A stretch of 64,000 nucleotides of DNA from Desulfobacillus sp041396245 (GCA_041396245.1 JAWKYW010000001.1:186001-250000), one strand, 5' to 3'. Counted from the stretch's first letter, positions 15,065 through 23,785 are shown. Numbers and translations: made by a program. The notes: generated by a model not told the origin, from the letters alone.

Positions 15065-16909
15065 ATGAGTGGGGGATTCGGCTGGCAGTCCGTGGCGTTC
15101 GACGTCAGGGTGGAGAAGCACCGTGACGGCGTGACGCTGATCGAACCGACGCAGCAGCTGGGGGACTATCCCGTCCGCGTCACCGACCGGCTGGAATACT
15201 GGGCGCAGCAGGCGCCCGAGCGGATCTTCGTCGCGCAACGCGGCCGCGACGGCGCGTGGCAGTCCCTCACGTATCGCGAAACGCTCGGCCGCGTGAGCCG
15301 GATCGGCGCGGCACTCGCCGGTCGCCTGCGCTCGGGACGCCTGTCGGCCGAGCGGCCGATCGCCATCCTGTCCGGCAACAGCGTCGAGCATCTGCTGCTG
15401 GCCCTGGCGGCGATGCATGCGGGCGTGCCTTATGTCCCGGTGTCGCCCGCCTACGCGCAGGCCAAATCCGATCTCAACAAGCTGCGCCATGTCTTCGAAC
15501 TGGTGACGCCGGGCATGGTGGCGGCCTTCGATGCGCAGGCCTTCGAGCCGGCCATCCGGCAGACCGTCGCGGCGGACGTCGAGCTGGTGTCCGATGTGCA
15601 GGAACTGGCCGGCCGTCCCTGCACCCGCCTTGACGATCTGGCCGGCGAAGCCGACCCTTCCGCGCTCGAATGGGCGCGCCGGGCGGTGAATGCCGACACC
15701 ATCGCGAAGCTCCTGCTGACCTCGGGCTCGACCGGCAATCCCAAGGCGGTCATCACCACGCATCGCATGCTCTGCAGCAACCAGATCATGCTGCTGCAGG
15801 CCCTGCCTTTTCTCACCGAAGAGCCGCCGGTGCTGGTCGATTGGCTGCCCTGGAACCACACCTTCGGCGGCAGCCACAACGTCAACCTGGTGATGTTCAA
15901 CGGCGGCTCGCTCTACATCGACCACGGGCGGCCGATGCCCGGCGGCTTCGAGCATACGCTGCGGAATCTCGGGGACATTTCACCGTCCGTCTATTTCAAC
16001 GTGCCCAAGGGCTTCGAGCTGCTGGTGCTGGCGCTGCAGCGGGACGCGGCTCTGCGCAAGAAGTTCTTCCACCGCCTGAGGGCATGCTTCTTCGCCGGCG
16101 CCGGCCTCTCGCAGCACACCTGGGATGCCCTGAACGCCCTGGCGCAGCAGGAACGCGGCGCGGACATGCCGGTCATCACCGGGCTGGGCGCCACCGAGTG
16201 CGCGCCCTCGGTATGCTTCACCACGCCGGGTACGCAACTGGCAGGCGCGATCGGATTGCCCGCGACCGGCAATGCCGTCAAGCTCGCGCCGGTGGAAGGC
16301 AAGCTGGAAATGCGCGTCAAGGGGCCGAATGTCACGCCGGGCTATTGGCGGCAGCCCGGGACCACTGCGGCGTCATTCGACGAAGAGGGCTACTACCGGC
16401 TTGGCGATGCCGTGCGCTGGATCGACGAGCGGGAGGTCGAACGGGGCCTGATGTTCGACGGGCGCATCGCGGAAGACTTCAAGCTGTCGAGCGGCACCTG
16501 GGTCAGCGTCGGCCCGTTGCGCGCCAGGCTGCTGGCGGCGCTGAATCCCCTTGCGCAGGACGTGGTGATCGCCGGCCTGAATCGCGACGAACTGGGCATC
16601 CTGATCTTTCCCGACTGGCGCGCCTGCGCGGACTTTCTCGGCGTGGACGCCGCTTCGCCGCGCGAGCAATGGCCGCTGGCGCATCTGCAGGCCGAAATTG
16701 GCCAGCGGCTGCTGCGGCACAACCGGGAACATCCCGCCGGTTCCACGACCATCAAGCGTGCCATGCTCCTGCAGGAGCCGCCCAGCCTGGACCGGGGCGA
16801 AATCACCGACAAGGGCAGCATCAACCAGCGTGCCGTCCTGGCTTGCCGCGCCGAACTGATCGCACGTTTGTTCGAGGCTGTACCGGACAGCACCGTCATC
16901 GCCGCCTGA
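15065..16909 (+). CDS. fcs: feruloyl-CoA synthase
   Basis: A 614-residue adenylate-forming acyl-CoA ligase. The phosphate-binding motif is LLTSGSTGNPKAVITTH (about residue 218), followed by DWLPWNHTFGGSHN, FFAGAGLS, GLGATECAP and YRLGDAVRW. This pattern, including the unusual WNHTFGGSHN block, is that of feruloyl-CoA synthases (Fcs). It activates ferulate and related 4-hydroxycinnamates with ATP and CoA. The hydratase/lyase that normally acts next was not seen in this window. pobA follows after 28 bases. Confidence 0.88.
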   Translation: MSGGFGWQSVAFDVRVEKHRDGVTLIEPTQQLGDYPVRVTDRLEYWAQQAPERIFVAQRGRDGAWQSLTYRETLGRVSRIGAALAGRLRSGRLSAERPIAILSGNSVEHLLLALAAMHAGVPYVPVSPAYAQAKSDLNKLRHVFELVTPGMVAAFDAQAFEPAIRQTVAADVELVSDVQELAGRPCTRLDDLAGEADPSALEWARRAVNADTIAKLLLTSGSTGNPKAVITTHRMLCSNQIMLLQALPFLTEEPPVLVDWLPWNHTFGGSHNVNLVMFNGGSLYIDHGRPMPGGFEHTLRNLGDISPSVYFNVPKGFELLVLALQRDAALRKKFFHRLRACFFAGAGLSQHTWDALNALAQQERGADMPVITGLGATECAPSVCFTTPGTQLAGAIGLPATGNAVKLAPVEGKLEMRVKGPNVTPGYWRQPGTTAASFDEEGYYRLGDAVRWIDEREVERGLMFDGRIAEDFKLSSGTWVSVGPLRARLLAALNPLAQDVVIAGLNRDELGILIFPDWRACADFLGVDAASPREQWPLAHLQAEIGQRLLRHNREHPAGSTTIKRAMLLQEPPSLDRGEITDKGSINQRAVLACRAELIARLFEAVPDSTVIAA

Positions 16910-16937
16910 ACGCGATCGATATTTACAGGAGATTCGC

Positions 16938-18113
16938 ATGAGAACCCAAGTCGCCATCGTCGGCGCCGGCCCTTCAGGGCTGATCCTCGGCCAGCTGCTC
17001 GCCAGGGCCGGCATCGACGCCGTCATCCTCGAAGCCCACACGCCCGAATACGTGCTCGGGCGCATCCGCGCCGGCGTGCTGGAGCAGGTCGCCGTCGATC
17101 TCCTCGACGTGGCCGGCGTCGGCGCGCGCATGCATGCCGAGGGCCTGCCGCACGACGGCTTCGCGCTGCTCATCGAGGGCGTGCGCCACCGCATCGACCT
17201 CGCCGGCCTCACCGGCGGCAAGCAGGTGATGGTGTACGGCCAGACCGAGCTTACCAGGGACCTGATGGATGCCCGCGCTTCGGCAGGATTGAAGACGGTG
17301 TACGAGGCGAAGGACGTCAGCGTGCACGACTTCGACACGCAGCGTCCCCGCGTGCGCTACGTCAAGGACGGCGCCGCGCATGAAATCTCGTGCGACTTCA
17401 TTGCCGGCTGCGACGGCTTCCACGGCGTCTGCCGCGCCAGCGTGCCGAAGAACGCCATCGCCAACTTCGAGCGCGTCTACCCCTTCGGCTGGCTTGGATT
17501 GCTTTCCGACACGCCGCCGGTGTCGGAGGAGCTGATCTACGCCAAGACCGGGCGCGGTTTCGCCCTGTGCAGCATGCGTTCCCGCACCCGCAGCCGCTAC
17601 TACCTGCAGGTGCCGCTCACAGAGAAGGTCGAGAACTGGTCCGACGACAGCTTCTGGGACGAACTGAGGAAGCGCCTCGACCCGTTGGCGAACGGGCGGC
17701 TCGTCACCGGCCCGTCGATCGAGAAGAGCATTGCGCCGCTGCGCAGCTTCGTCGCCGAGCCGATGCGCTTCGGTCGCATGTTCCTCGCCGGCGACGCGGC
17801 GCACATCGTGCCGCCGACCGGGGCCAAGGGCCTCAACCTCGCCGCCACCGACGTGCGCACCCTGTCGCGCGCCCTGATCGAGTTCTACGCGAGCAGCGAG
17901 GCGGGCATCAACCACTATTCCACGCGCTGCCTGCGCCGCATCTGGAAGGCCGAGCGCTTCTCCTGGTGGATGACCCTGCTGCTGCACACCTTCCCCGACA
18001 CGAACCCCTTCGAGCAGCGGGCACTGGATGCGGAGCTGGACTACGTCGTGCATTCGCTGGCCGGACGCACGACCATGGCGGAGAACTACGTGGGTTTGCC
18101 GTTCGAGGATTGA
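16938..18113 (+). CDS. pobA: 4-hydroxybenzoate 3-monooxygenase
   Basis: A 391-residue FAD aromatic hydroxylase with the lengths and motifs of PobA: AIVGAGPSGLILGQLL (FAD, residues 6-21), the GCDGFHG motif, and GDAAHIVPPTGAKGLN (about residue 285). It hydroxylates 4-hydroxybenzoate to protocatechuate with NAD(P)H and O2, feeding the LigAB pathway encoded upstream. AGGAGA precedes the ATG. The last 28 bases overlap the end of dinB on the other strand. Confidence 0.95.
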   Translation: MRTQVAIVGAGPSGLILGQLLARAGIDAVILEAHTPEYVLGRIRAGVLEQVAVDLLDVAGVGARMHAEGLPHDGFALLIEGVRHRIDLAGLTGGKQVMVYGQTELTRDLMDARASAGLKTVYEAKDVSVHDFDTQRPRVRYVKDGAAHEISCDFIAGCDGFHGVCRASVPKNAIANFERVYPFGWLGLLSDTPPVSEELIYAKTGRGFALCSMRSRTRSRYYLQVPLTEKVENWSDDSFWDELRKRLDPLANGRLVTGPSIEKSIAPLRSFVAEPMRFGRMFLAGDAAHIVPPTGAKGLNLAATDVRTLSRALIEFYASSEAGINHYSTRCLRRIWKAERFSWWMTLLLHTFPDTNPFEQRALDAELDYVVHSLAGRTTMAENYVGLPFED

Positions 18114-19318
18114 CTCGAATCCGTGTTGCCTTGAATCAGCGGGGACGGTTCCGCGCCGAAGTCCGACAGCGGCAGTTCACGTTGCGGCGATTCCGGCGCG
18201 ACCTCTGCCGTATCGGCGCCCTGCAATGCGCTGACGCGCACGCCCAACAGCCGCAGCTTCCTGTCCAGGGGCACCCGTCGCAGGCATTCCCCGGCCGCGC
18301 GGCGTATCGCCGCCGCATCGGCAACAGGCGCCGGCAGCGTGCAATCCCGCGTCACGGTCCGGAAGTCGTCATAGCGCAGCTTGATGCCGACGGTGCGGCC
18401 GGCATAGCCCTTGCGCACGAGGTCCTGGGCCACCCGCGTGCACAGGCCGGTGAATGTCGCCGAGAGCGCCTCCCGGTCCAGGCGCGGATGGAGGTCCCGC
18501 TCGAAGGTCGTTTCGCGGCTGATCGACTTCGGCTCGGCGCTCGTGACCACGGGCCGGTCATCGATGCCGTGCGCCGCATCGCGGAGCCAGGCGCCATAGC
18601 TGCGCCCGAAATGCCGCTGCAGAAACTCCGGCTCGGCCGCGGCCAGATCCGCGATCGTCGCAATGCCGAGTCCGGCGAGCTTTTCCGTGGCCTTCGGGCC
18701 GATGCCGTTGATCTTGCGCACCGGCAGCGGCCAGATGCGCACCGGGATGTCTTCGCTGTCCAGCAGGGTGATGCCGTCCGGCTTGTCGAGGTCGGAGCAG
18801 ATCTTCGACAGCAGCTTGTTCGGCGTGATGCCGATGGAGCAGGTGAGGCCGGTGGCCTCCCGGACGGCCTGCCTGATGCGGCGGGCCAGGTCGAGTGCGC
18901 TTCCCGGGACATCGGTCAGGTCGATGTAAATCTCGTCGATGCCGCGGTCCTCGATGTGCGGGGCGATAGTGGCGACGGCCGCCTTGAACAGGCGGGAATA
19001 GTGCCGGTAGGAATCGAAATCGACCGGCAGCAGGATGGCTTCGGGCGCCAGCTGCGCCGCCTTCATCAGCCCCATGCCGGAGAAGACGCCCAGCGCGCGG
19101 GCCTCATAGGTGGAGGTGGTGATGACGCCGCGCCCCTTGTAGTCGCGCATGCGGGCGAACGTGCGGCTGCCGTCCGGATGCGGCACGGGCTGCTGGGCCT
19201 GCCGGCCGCCGATGACGACGGGGATCCCGCGCAGCTCGGGGTACTTCAATAGCTCGACGGAGGCATAGAAGGCATCCATGTCGAGGTGGGCGATGCGGCG
19301 TGGCGGCAAGGCCGTCAT
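18086..19318 (-). CDS. dinB: DNA polymerase IV (Y-family translesion polymerase)
   Basis: A 410-residue DinB protein. HLDMDAFYASVE with the first catalytic Asp lies near the start, RGIDEIYIDLTD holds the second acidic pair, and INGIGPKATEKLAGLGI is the helix-hairpin-helix of the thumb. The little-finger domain follows (SISRETTFERDL). It copies past DNA lesions in the cytoplasm. It is convergent with pobA and its 3' end overlaps that gene by 28 bases. No LexA box was recognised upstream by eye. Confidence 0.93.
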   Translation of the reverse strand: MTALPPRRIAHLDMDAFYASVELLKYPELRGIPVVIGGRQAQQPVPHPDGSRTFARMRDYKGRGVITTSTYEARALGVFSGMGLMKAAQLAPEAILLPVDFDSYRHYSRLFKAAVATIAPHIEDRGIDEIYIDLTDVPGSALDLARRIRQAVREATGLTCSIGITPNKLLSKICSDLDKPDGITLLDSEDIPVRIWPLPVRKINGIGPKATEKLAGLGIATIADLAAAEPEFLQRHFGRSYGAWLRDAAHGIDDRPVVTSAEPKSISRETTFERDLHPRLDREALSATFTGLCTRVAQDLVRKGYAGRTVGIKLRYDDFRTVTRDCTLPAPVADAAAIRRAAGECLRRVPLDRKLRLLGVRVSALQGADTAEVAPESPQRELPLSDFGAEPSPLIQGNTDSSQSSNGKPT

Positions 19319-19633
19319 GCGAGAATCAGCCCGGCCCGCAGCACGATGTTTGATTTCCTCATGGGATTACCCGCAAAAAATGGACACTGTGCCCATTGCC
19401 GAACCGACATGCTACCGAACGAGCATTCGCCGGTAAAGCAATACGGCGTGTTGCCTCAAAAACAGGCAAACGATTTCAGGCCTTGATTGGCGTGGGATTT
19501 CGGGGAGCGAGAACCGAGTTGCTCACAGAAATTGTGGATATGTGCGGGACCGGCGTTCGATCGGCCAAAGCCGTCCTTGCGCGAGGGGCGCAGGGCGGCA
19601 CGCCATAGAGGGCGGACTATCACTAAAGACATA

Positions 19634-19659
19634 GCGCCGTGCTGCGGAGACTGACTTTT
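19634..19659 (+). repeat. short dispersed motif GCCGTnCTGCGGnGnCTGACTTT, copy A
   Basis: Copy A reads GCGCCGTGCTGCGG then AGACTGACTTTT. Other copies are at 19819-19845 (minus), 21064-21090 (minus), 38565-38590 (plus, antisense inside the tonB-like gene) and 46131-46157 (minus). About 22 of 25 positions agree between copies. Confidence 0.55.
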
Positions 19660-19696
19660 GCTGTGGAGCGGTCCGCACCCGTCCAGGAGCCGTCTT

Positions 19697-19783
19697 GTAG
19701 GTCGGGCTTCAGCCCGACGACAGCGCCGAAGTCGGCCTGAAGGCCGACCTACTGGATTCCGGCCTACACCGGAATGACGACAA
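19697..19783. repeat. double-hairpin repeat GTAGGTCGGGCTTCAG... plus half palindrome
   Basis: A GTCGGGCTTCAGCCCGAC hairpin and a GTCGGCCTGAAGGCCGAC hairpin face each other and are flanked by GTAG and CTAC, so the whole unit is also an inverted repeat. Other members lie at 23254-23313, 34485-34540 and, partly, 40097-40135. A half-copy of the CATTCC palindrome (19753-19783) is fused to its end. Confidence 0.8.
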
Positions 19784-19818
19784 GGAGTCGAAGCGGAAGA
19801 CCTGCAACCTCGCTGACT

Positions 19819-19845
19819 AAAAGTCAGTCTCCACAGGACGGCGAT
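19819..19845 (-). repeat. short dispersed motif, copy B
   Basis: On the minus strand it reads ATCGCCGTCCTGTGG then AGACTGACTTTT, just after the GTPase stop codon. See copy A at 19634. Confidence 0.55.
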
Positions 19846-19850
19846 GTGAT

Positions 19851-20729
19851 TCAGTTGTGCTGATCTGCCGCCAGCATCGCTGCCCGGCTCTCCGGCGTCT
19901 CCAGGCTGATCCGCCCCAGTTTGCCGCCGCGGTAATCCGTAAGCAGGATCATCGCCGCCTTTTCCAGGTCGAGTTCGCCGCCGTGGCGTCCCTTGGCGAT
20001 GCAGCCGCGCTTCTTCGCGATGGCCTCGACGACGGCGACGCCGTCCAGGCCGTCGACGGCGATGCCGTAGCGCGCGGCGAGCAGGGCCGGGTAGCGCTGC
20101 AGCAGCAGGCCGGCCAGGAAGATCCCCACTTCCGAATCGATGACGGCGTTGCGGCCGATGGCGTGGCTGGCGGCGAGCATGAAGCCGTCGCTGTCGTGCT
20201 CGATCTTCGGCCACATCAGGCCCGGCGTGTCGGTGACGCTCATCGTCGGGCCGAGGTCGATGCGCTGCTGCGTCTTGGTCACCGCCGGCTCGTCGCCGAC
20301 GGCGGCGACGCGGCGCTTGAGCAGCGCATTCATCAGGGTCGACTTGCCGACGTTGGGGATGCCCATGATGAGCATGCGCAGCGGCTTGAAGGTGTCGTTG
20401 CGGTGGGGCGCCAGTTCCTTGCACAGGGCGGGCACGCGCGCGGCCTCGCCCGGCTTCTTGCAGGAGAGGGCCACCGCCTTGACGTTGGGCTGCCTGTTGT
20501 AGAAATCGAGCCAGGCCCTGGTGGCGTCCGGGTCGGCCAGGTCGGCCTTGTTCAGCAGCTTGAGGCAGGGGCGCTGGCGGTGCAGCCGCAGCTCGCGGAT
20601 CATCGGGTTGCTGCTCGCTTCCGGCAGGCGCGCGTCGCAGACCTCGATTACCACGTCGGTCAGCGCCAGCGTTTTGGCGGCTTCCCTGCGGGCCGAGGTC
20701 ATGTGGCCGGGGAACCACTGGATGGTCAT
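19851..20729 (-). CDS. ylqF: ribosome biogenesis GTPase (YlqF/RbgA family)
   Basis: A 292-residue circularly permuted GTPase: the NKAD (G4) motif comes first (about residue 59), then GIPNVGKSTLMN (G1, about 122) and DTPGL (G3). The N-terminal IQWFPGHM is the family hallmark. It assists late 50S subunit assembly. Its start overlaps the end of the S4-domain gene upstream by 4 bases, so the two are coupled; both act on ribosomal RNA or ribosomes. Confidence 0.92.
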   Translation of the reverse strand: MTIQWFPGHMTSARREAAKTLALTDVVIEVCDARLPEASSNPMIRELRLHRQRPCLKLLNKADLADPDATRAWLDFYNRQPNVKAVALSCKKPGEAARVPALCKELAPHRNDTFKPLRMLIMGIPNVGKSTLMNALLKRRVAAVGDEPAVTKTQQRIDLGPTMSVTDTPGLMWPKIEHDSDGFMLAASHAIGRNAVIDSEVGIFLAGLLLQRYPALLAARYGIAVDGLDGVAVVEAIAKKRGCIAKGRHGGELDLEKAAMILLTDYRGGKLGRISLETPESRAAMLAADQHN

Positions 20730-20983
20730 GGGCGAATCGGTTCAGGCAAAGGTTGCTTGGCGGCGCTGGTGGCGACGATGCGGATTTCCTTGTCCGCCAA
20801 GCGCACCACCTGGCCTGCGCGCAGCTTGCGGCGGATGCGGGTCTCGGTTACGCCGTCCACGACGACCGAGCCCCCGGCGATCAGGGCCTTGGCGCCGCCG
20901 CCGGAGGGCGCCAGGCCGAGCAGCTTGATCAGGTCGTTGAGGGGGATGAACTCGCCCCTGAGCTGGAAGTGGTGGATGGCCAT
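20726..20983 (-). CDS. S4-domain RNA-binding protein (YaaA/RlbA type)
   Basis: An 85-residue protein consisting of one S4 RNA-binding domain: FIPLNDLIKLLGLAPSGGGAKALIAGGSVVVDG is the conserved core, with a basic RIRRKLRAG segment after it. Small S4 proteins of this kind bind structured RNA, often ribosomal. The gene is translationally coupled to the GTPase downstream. Confidence 0.85.
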   Translation of the reverse strand: MAIHHFQLRGEFIPLNDLIKLLGLAPSGGGAKALIAGGSVVVDGVTETRIRRKLRAGQVVRLADKEIRIVATSAAKQPLPEPIRP

Positions 20984-21063
20984 GGAATTCTCCGGTGCGC
21001 GGATTATAGCCGCGCCGGCATTCCCGCCGTGCCGACTTCAAGAAGTTAGCGGGTCCGGAGGGT

Positions 21064-21090
21064 AAAAGTCAGCTCCCGCAGCACGGCGAT
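21064..21090 (-). repeat. short dispersed motif, copy C
   Basis: On the minus strand it reads ATCGCCGTGCTGCGG then GAGCTGACTTTT, directly after the MaoC stop. Copies B and C share extra flanking bases (TGAATC before the core). Confidence 0.55.
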
Positions 21091-21095
21091 TCGAT

Positions 21096-21563
21096 TCAGA
21101 CGTAGCGCCGCGCGATCATCTCGGCGACGCAGGCAGGCTTGTGCTGGCCTTCGATCTCGATCTGGGCATGCCAGGTGAACTGGACCCCGCCGGGAATGTC
21201 TTCCAGTTCGGCCAGGGTGAAGCGGGTGCGGATGCGGTCGTTGCAGCGCACCGGAGCGGAGAAGCGCACGCGGTTGAGGCCGTAGTTGATGCTCATGCGG
21301 CCGCCCTGGACGTCGAGCGTCTCCATCATCATGTGCGGCAGCAGCGAGAGCGTCAGGTAGCCGTGGGCGATGGTCGTGCCGAAGGGCGATTCGGTTTTCG
21401 CGCGCGCCGGGTCGACGTGGATCCACTGGTGGTCGCCGGTGGCGTCGGCGAAGCGGTCGATGCGGTCCTGGGTGATTTGCAGCCAGTCGCTGACGGCGAC
21501 TTCCTTGCCGACCCACTGCTTGAGTTCTTCCAGATTCTTGATGGTGAGCTTGGGCATGTGCAT
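21096..21563 (-). CDS. MaoC family dehydratase (R-specific enoyl-CoA hydratase type)
   Basis: A 155-residue single hot-dog-fold protein. FADATGDHQWIHVDPARA is the hydratase 2 motif with catalytic Asp and His, followed by PFGTTIAHGYLTLSLLP. Such enzymes add water to trans-2-enoyl-CoA to give the (R)-3-hydroxyacyl-CoA. An internal ATG two codons later is an equally good start. A palindromic repeat directly precedes the gene. It points away from the ribosomal genes functionally and probably belongs with the acyl-CoA block. Confidence 0.88.
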   Translation of the reverse strand: MHMPKLTIKNLEELKQWVGKEVAVSDWLQITQDRIDRFADATGDHQWIHVDPARAKTESPFGTTIAHGYLTLSLLPHMMMETLDVQGGRMSINYGLNRVRFSAPVRCNDRIRTRFTLAELEDIPGGVQFTWHAQIEIEGQHKPACVAEMIARRYV

Positions 21564-21570
21564 CCTTATG

Positions 21571-21640
21571 TGTCATTCCCGCGGAAGCGGGAATCCAGCA
21601 GGCGGCGATTATCATGGATTCCCGCTTCCGCGGGAATGAC
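21571..21640. repeat. dispersed palindromic repeat (CATTCCCGC type)
   Basis: GTCATTCCCGCGGAAGCGGG and its facing copy ending in CGGGAATGAC flank a short centre. It lies between the hydrolase and MaoC genes. The arms differ from the copy at 9841 by a matched change (GGAAGC for GAAAGC), as expected for a conserved hairpin. Confidence 0.85.
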
Positions 21641-21645
21641 GGAAA

Positions 21646-22530
21646 TTAGTTCCTTTCGATGAATTCGCGGATGAGCCGGTTGACCTCGCCGGGCCGCTCG
21701 TGGATGACCCAGTGCGAGCCGTCGGGGATGCGCTTCAGGGTGAGATTCGGCACCAGCGCATCGAGGCCGTCGAGGAGCCCGGGCAGAAGTGCCGTGTCGC
21801 GCTCGCCCCAGATCACCAGGGTCGGCACGCGCACGATGAAGTCTCCCGGTTTGAGGTGGATGCCTGAAGCGCCGGGCTCTTCCGGCGTCGCCGGGTGCAG
21901 TGGCGAGGCGCGGTAGAAGTTCAGGCTGGCATCCATCGCGCCCGGCTGCGTCCAGGCCTCGCGGTAGCGCGCCAGCAGCTCGGGAGTCAGCCAGCGCGGA
22001 TCGGCGGTCGACTGCGTGAGCAGGGCGGCAAGCCGCGCGCAGTCGTCCTCCAGCAGCTTCTCCGCCGCGCCTGGCCGGCACAGCCAGTTCATGTAGGCGC
22101 TGGCCTGCTGCTGGGCAGCGTTGTCGCGCAGTTCGCGGGCGAAGGTCACCGGGTGCGGCGAGTTGATGATGACCAGCTTCCCGATGTACTCGGGATGCGC
22201 CGCGGCGAGGTTCCAGGCCGCCGCGCCGCCCCAGTCGTGGGCCACCACGATGGCGGGCCGGCTGCCGAGGTGCTCGATCAGCCGGCGCAGGTCGGCGACG
22301 AGATGCTTCGGCCGGTAGGCCTTGACCTCGGCCGGCTTGCCGGAGAGGTTGTGGCCGCGCAGGTCGAGGGCCACCGTGCGATGGTCGCGCGAGAATTCCC
22401 CGAGCTGTTCCTGCCAGGCATGCCAGAACTCGGGAAAGCCGTGCACGAAGAGCATCAGCGGGCCGTCGCCGGCGTCGACGTAGTGCAGGCGCACGTCGTC
22501 GAAATCGACGTAATGATGCTGAATATTCAT
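21646..22530 (-). CDS. alpha/beta hydrolase (epoxide-hydrolase-like)
   Basis: A 294-residue alpha/beta-hydrolase. LFVHGFPEFWHAWQEQL carries the oxyanion HGxP-type motif, VAHDWGGAAAW holds the nucleophile Asp in the epoxide hydrolase/haloalkane dehalogenase position, VIWGERDTALL has the acid and SHWVIHERP the His. The nucleophile Asp suggests an ester intermediate, as in epoxide hydrolases. The start at 22530 overlaps the upstream stop (ATGA); a longer frame to 22659 runs back into that gene. The substrate is unknown. Confidence 0.85.
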   Translation of the reverse strand: MNIQHHYVDFDDVRLHYVDAGDGPLMLFVHGFPEFWHAWQEQLGEFSRDHRTVALDLRGHNLSGKPAEVKAYRPKHLVADLRRLIEHLGSRPAIVVAHDWGGAAAWNLAAAHPEYIGKLVIINSPHPVTFARELRDNAAQQQASAYMNWLCRPGAAEKLLEDDCARLAALLTQSTADPRWLTPELLARYREAWTQPGAMDASLNFYRASPLHPATPEEPGASGIHLKPGDFIVRVPTLVIWGERDTALLPGLLDGLDALVPNLTLKRIPDGSHWVIHERPGEVNRLIREFIERN

Positions 22531-23243
22531 ATCGCGCGCAGGCGATTGCCGTCGAGCTTCGGCACGACGGTATACAGACTCTTCTGCGCGGCGAAGTCGA
22601 CCTCGCGGTCGAGCCGGCGCTCGAGCATCATGCGGCCGACGCGGGCGCGGCGCAGGCATTCGCCGGCCTCGCGCTTCTCGTGCAGCAGCATGGCGGCGAG
22701 GGCGGCGTCTGTGAATTCATTTTCCTGCGACTTTCTGGCGAAGAGCGAGGCCAGGTAGCCGGCGCCGTAGAAGTCCTCGAGGTTGAAGTTGTCGGCCGAG
22801 CCGGAGCAGACGATCAGCACGGTCTCGTCGGCGTGGTGCTGCGCGATGTGGGCGACGACCGCCTCGCCGTTGAGCAGGGCGGCGGCATAGACATGATCGG
22901 CCTCGCGCGACTTGGCAACCGCCACCGTGCCGTTGGTGGTGGAGTAGATCAGCGACTTGCCATCGAGGTTTTCCGCCAGCAGCGCCAGCGGCGTCGGGTG
23001 CACGAAGCCGGGCAGGGTGTCGGCGTTGAGTTCGCCCGAGAGCACGCAGGTCCCGGCCGCATGGCGCGCCGCCTCGGCCTGCGCCGCCGCGCCGTCTAGC
23101 GTCGGGATGACCTCGGCCGCGCCGTGCGCCAGCGCGGCGACGATGCTGGAGGTGGCGAAGAGGATGTCGAGCACGATGACCACCTTGCCCGGCAGGCGCT
23201 GGGTGTCGAGCTCCTCCTTCTTCAGCAAAACGTGAATCTTCAT
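22527..23243 (-). CDS. 2-phosphosulfolactate phosphatase family protein (ComB-like)
   Basis: A 238-residue protein of the ComB family: VVIVLDILFATSSIVAAL, LSGELNADTLPGF, TTNGTVAVAKS and CSGSADNFNLEDFYGAGYL match the family blocks. ComB hydrolyses 2-phosphosulfolactate on the way to coenzyme M in methanogens, but bacterial members outside sulfonate loci have unclear roles. Here it is coupled by a 4-base overlap to the hydrolase downstream in a fatty-acid-type cluster, which does not suggest coenzyme M synthesis. Confidence 0.8.
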   Translation of the reverse strand: MKIHVLLKKEELDTQRLPGKVVIVLDILFATSSIVAALAHGAAEVIPTLDGAAAQAEAARHAAGTCVLSGELNADTLPGFVHPTPLALLAENLDGKSLIYSTTNGTVAVAKSREADHVYAAALLNGEAVVAHIAQHHADETVLIVCSGSADNFNLEDFYGAGYLASLFARKSQENEFTDAALAAMLLHEKREAGECLRRARVGRMMLERRLDREVDFAAQKSLYTVVPKLDGNRLRAI

Positions 23244-23253
23244 TCGGGCTTTC

Positions 23254-23313
23254 GTAGGTCGGCCTTCAGGCCGACAATTGCGCTGATTGTTGTCGGGCCG
23301 AAGCCCGACCTGC
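23254..23313. repeat. double-hairpin repeat GTAGGTCGGCCTTCAG...
   Basis: The same family as 19697: GTCGGCCTTCAGGCCGAC and GTCGGGCCGAAGCCCGAC hairpins with GTAGG at the outer left edge. It lies between the ComB-like and MaoC genes. Confidence 0.8.
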
Positions 23314-23332
23314 CTGGCTTGCGTGGTCCGAT

Positions 23333-23785
23333 CTAGTGGCTGCGCCGGTGCATCATGCCGTAGCCTTCCATCTGCATGACTTCCTCGCCGTTCTGGTTGA
23401 GCACCTCCCAGCGGTTGCGCATCAGGCCGATGTGCGGCTTGCTCTCCAGCGGACGCGCCTCCAGCACGACGCTGCGCACGTGCAGGGTGTCGCCGGGGCG
23501 CACCGGCTTCAGCCAGCGGATGTTCTCGACGCCGGGCGAGGCCAGGTTGGCCGAGTCCAGCAGGTAGGCATCGCACATCATGCGCATGCACAGACTGCAG
23601 GTGTGCCAGCCGCTGGCGACCAGCCCGCCGAACTGGGAGTGCTTTGCCGCCTCCTCGTCGATGTGGAAGGGCTGCGGGTCGAACTCCTTCGCGAAGCGGA
23701 TGATGTCCTCCTTCGTCAGCGTGACGCCGCCGTATTCCGTGACGGAGCCGACGGGAAAGTCCTCCCAATAAAACTTCTTGCTCAT
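23333..23785 (-). CDS. MaoC family dehydratase
   Basis: A 150-residue hot-dog protein with FAKEFDPQPFHIDEEAAKHSQFGGLVASGWHT, holding the conserved Asp-Pro-x-x-x-His active site of MaoC-like hydratases. It is distinct from the MaoC protein at 21096. It overlaps the upstream thioesterase gene by 4 bases and is thus coupled to it. It probably hydrates an enoyl-CoA made by the nearby dehydrogenases. Confidence 0.87.
   Translation of the reverse strand: MSKKFYWEDFPVGSVTEYGGVTLTKEDIIRFAKEFDPQPFHIDEEAAKHSQFGGLVASGWHTCSLCMRMMCDAYLLDSANLASPGVENIRWLKPVRPGDTLHVRSVVLEARPLESKPHIGLMRNRWEVLNQNGEEVMQMEGYGMMHRRSH

Larger units (their letters stand above)
19319..19850. other. 532-base gap without a supported gene
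   Basis: The gap holds a two-hairpin repeat with an attached half-palindrome (19697-19783) and two copies of a short conserved motif (19634-19659 and 19819-19845). A small frame at 19346-19486 with a CAHC motif lacks a ribosome binding site and recognisable homology, so it is not called. Confidence 0.7.

Noticed and set aside
19346..19486. A 46-codon frame with a CAHC motif in the 19.3-19.8 kb gap
   Set aside because: It has no ribosome binding site, no recognisable family and lies in repeat-rich non-coding DNA.
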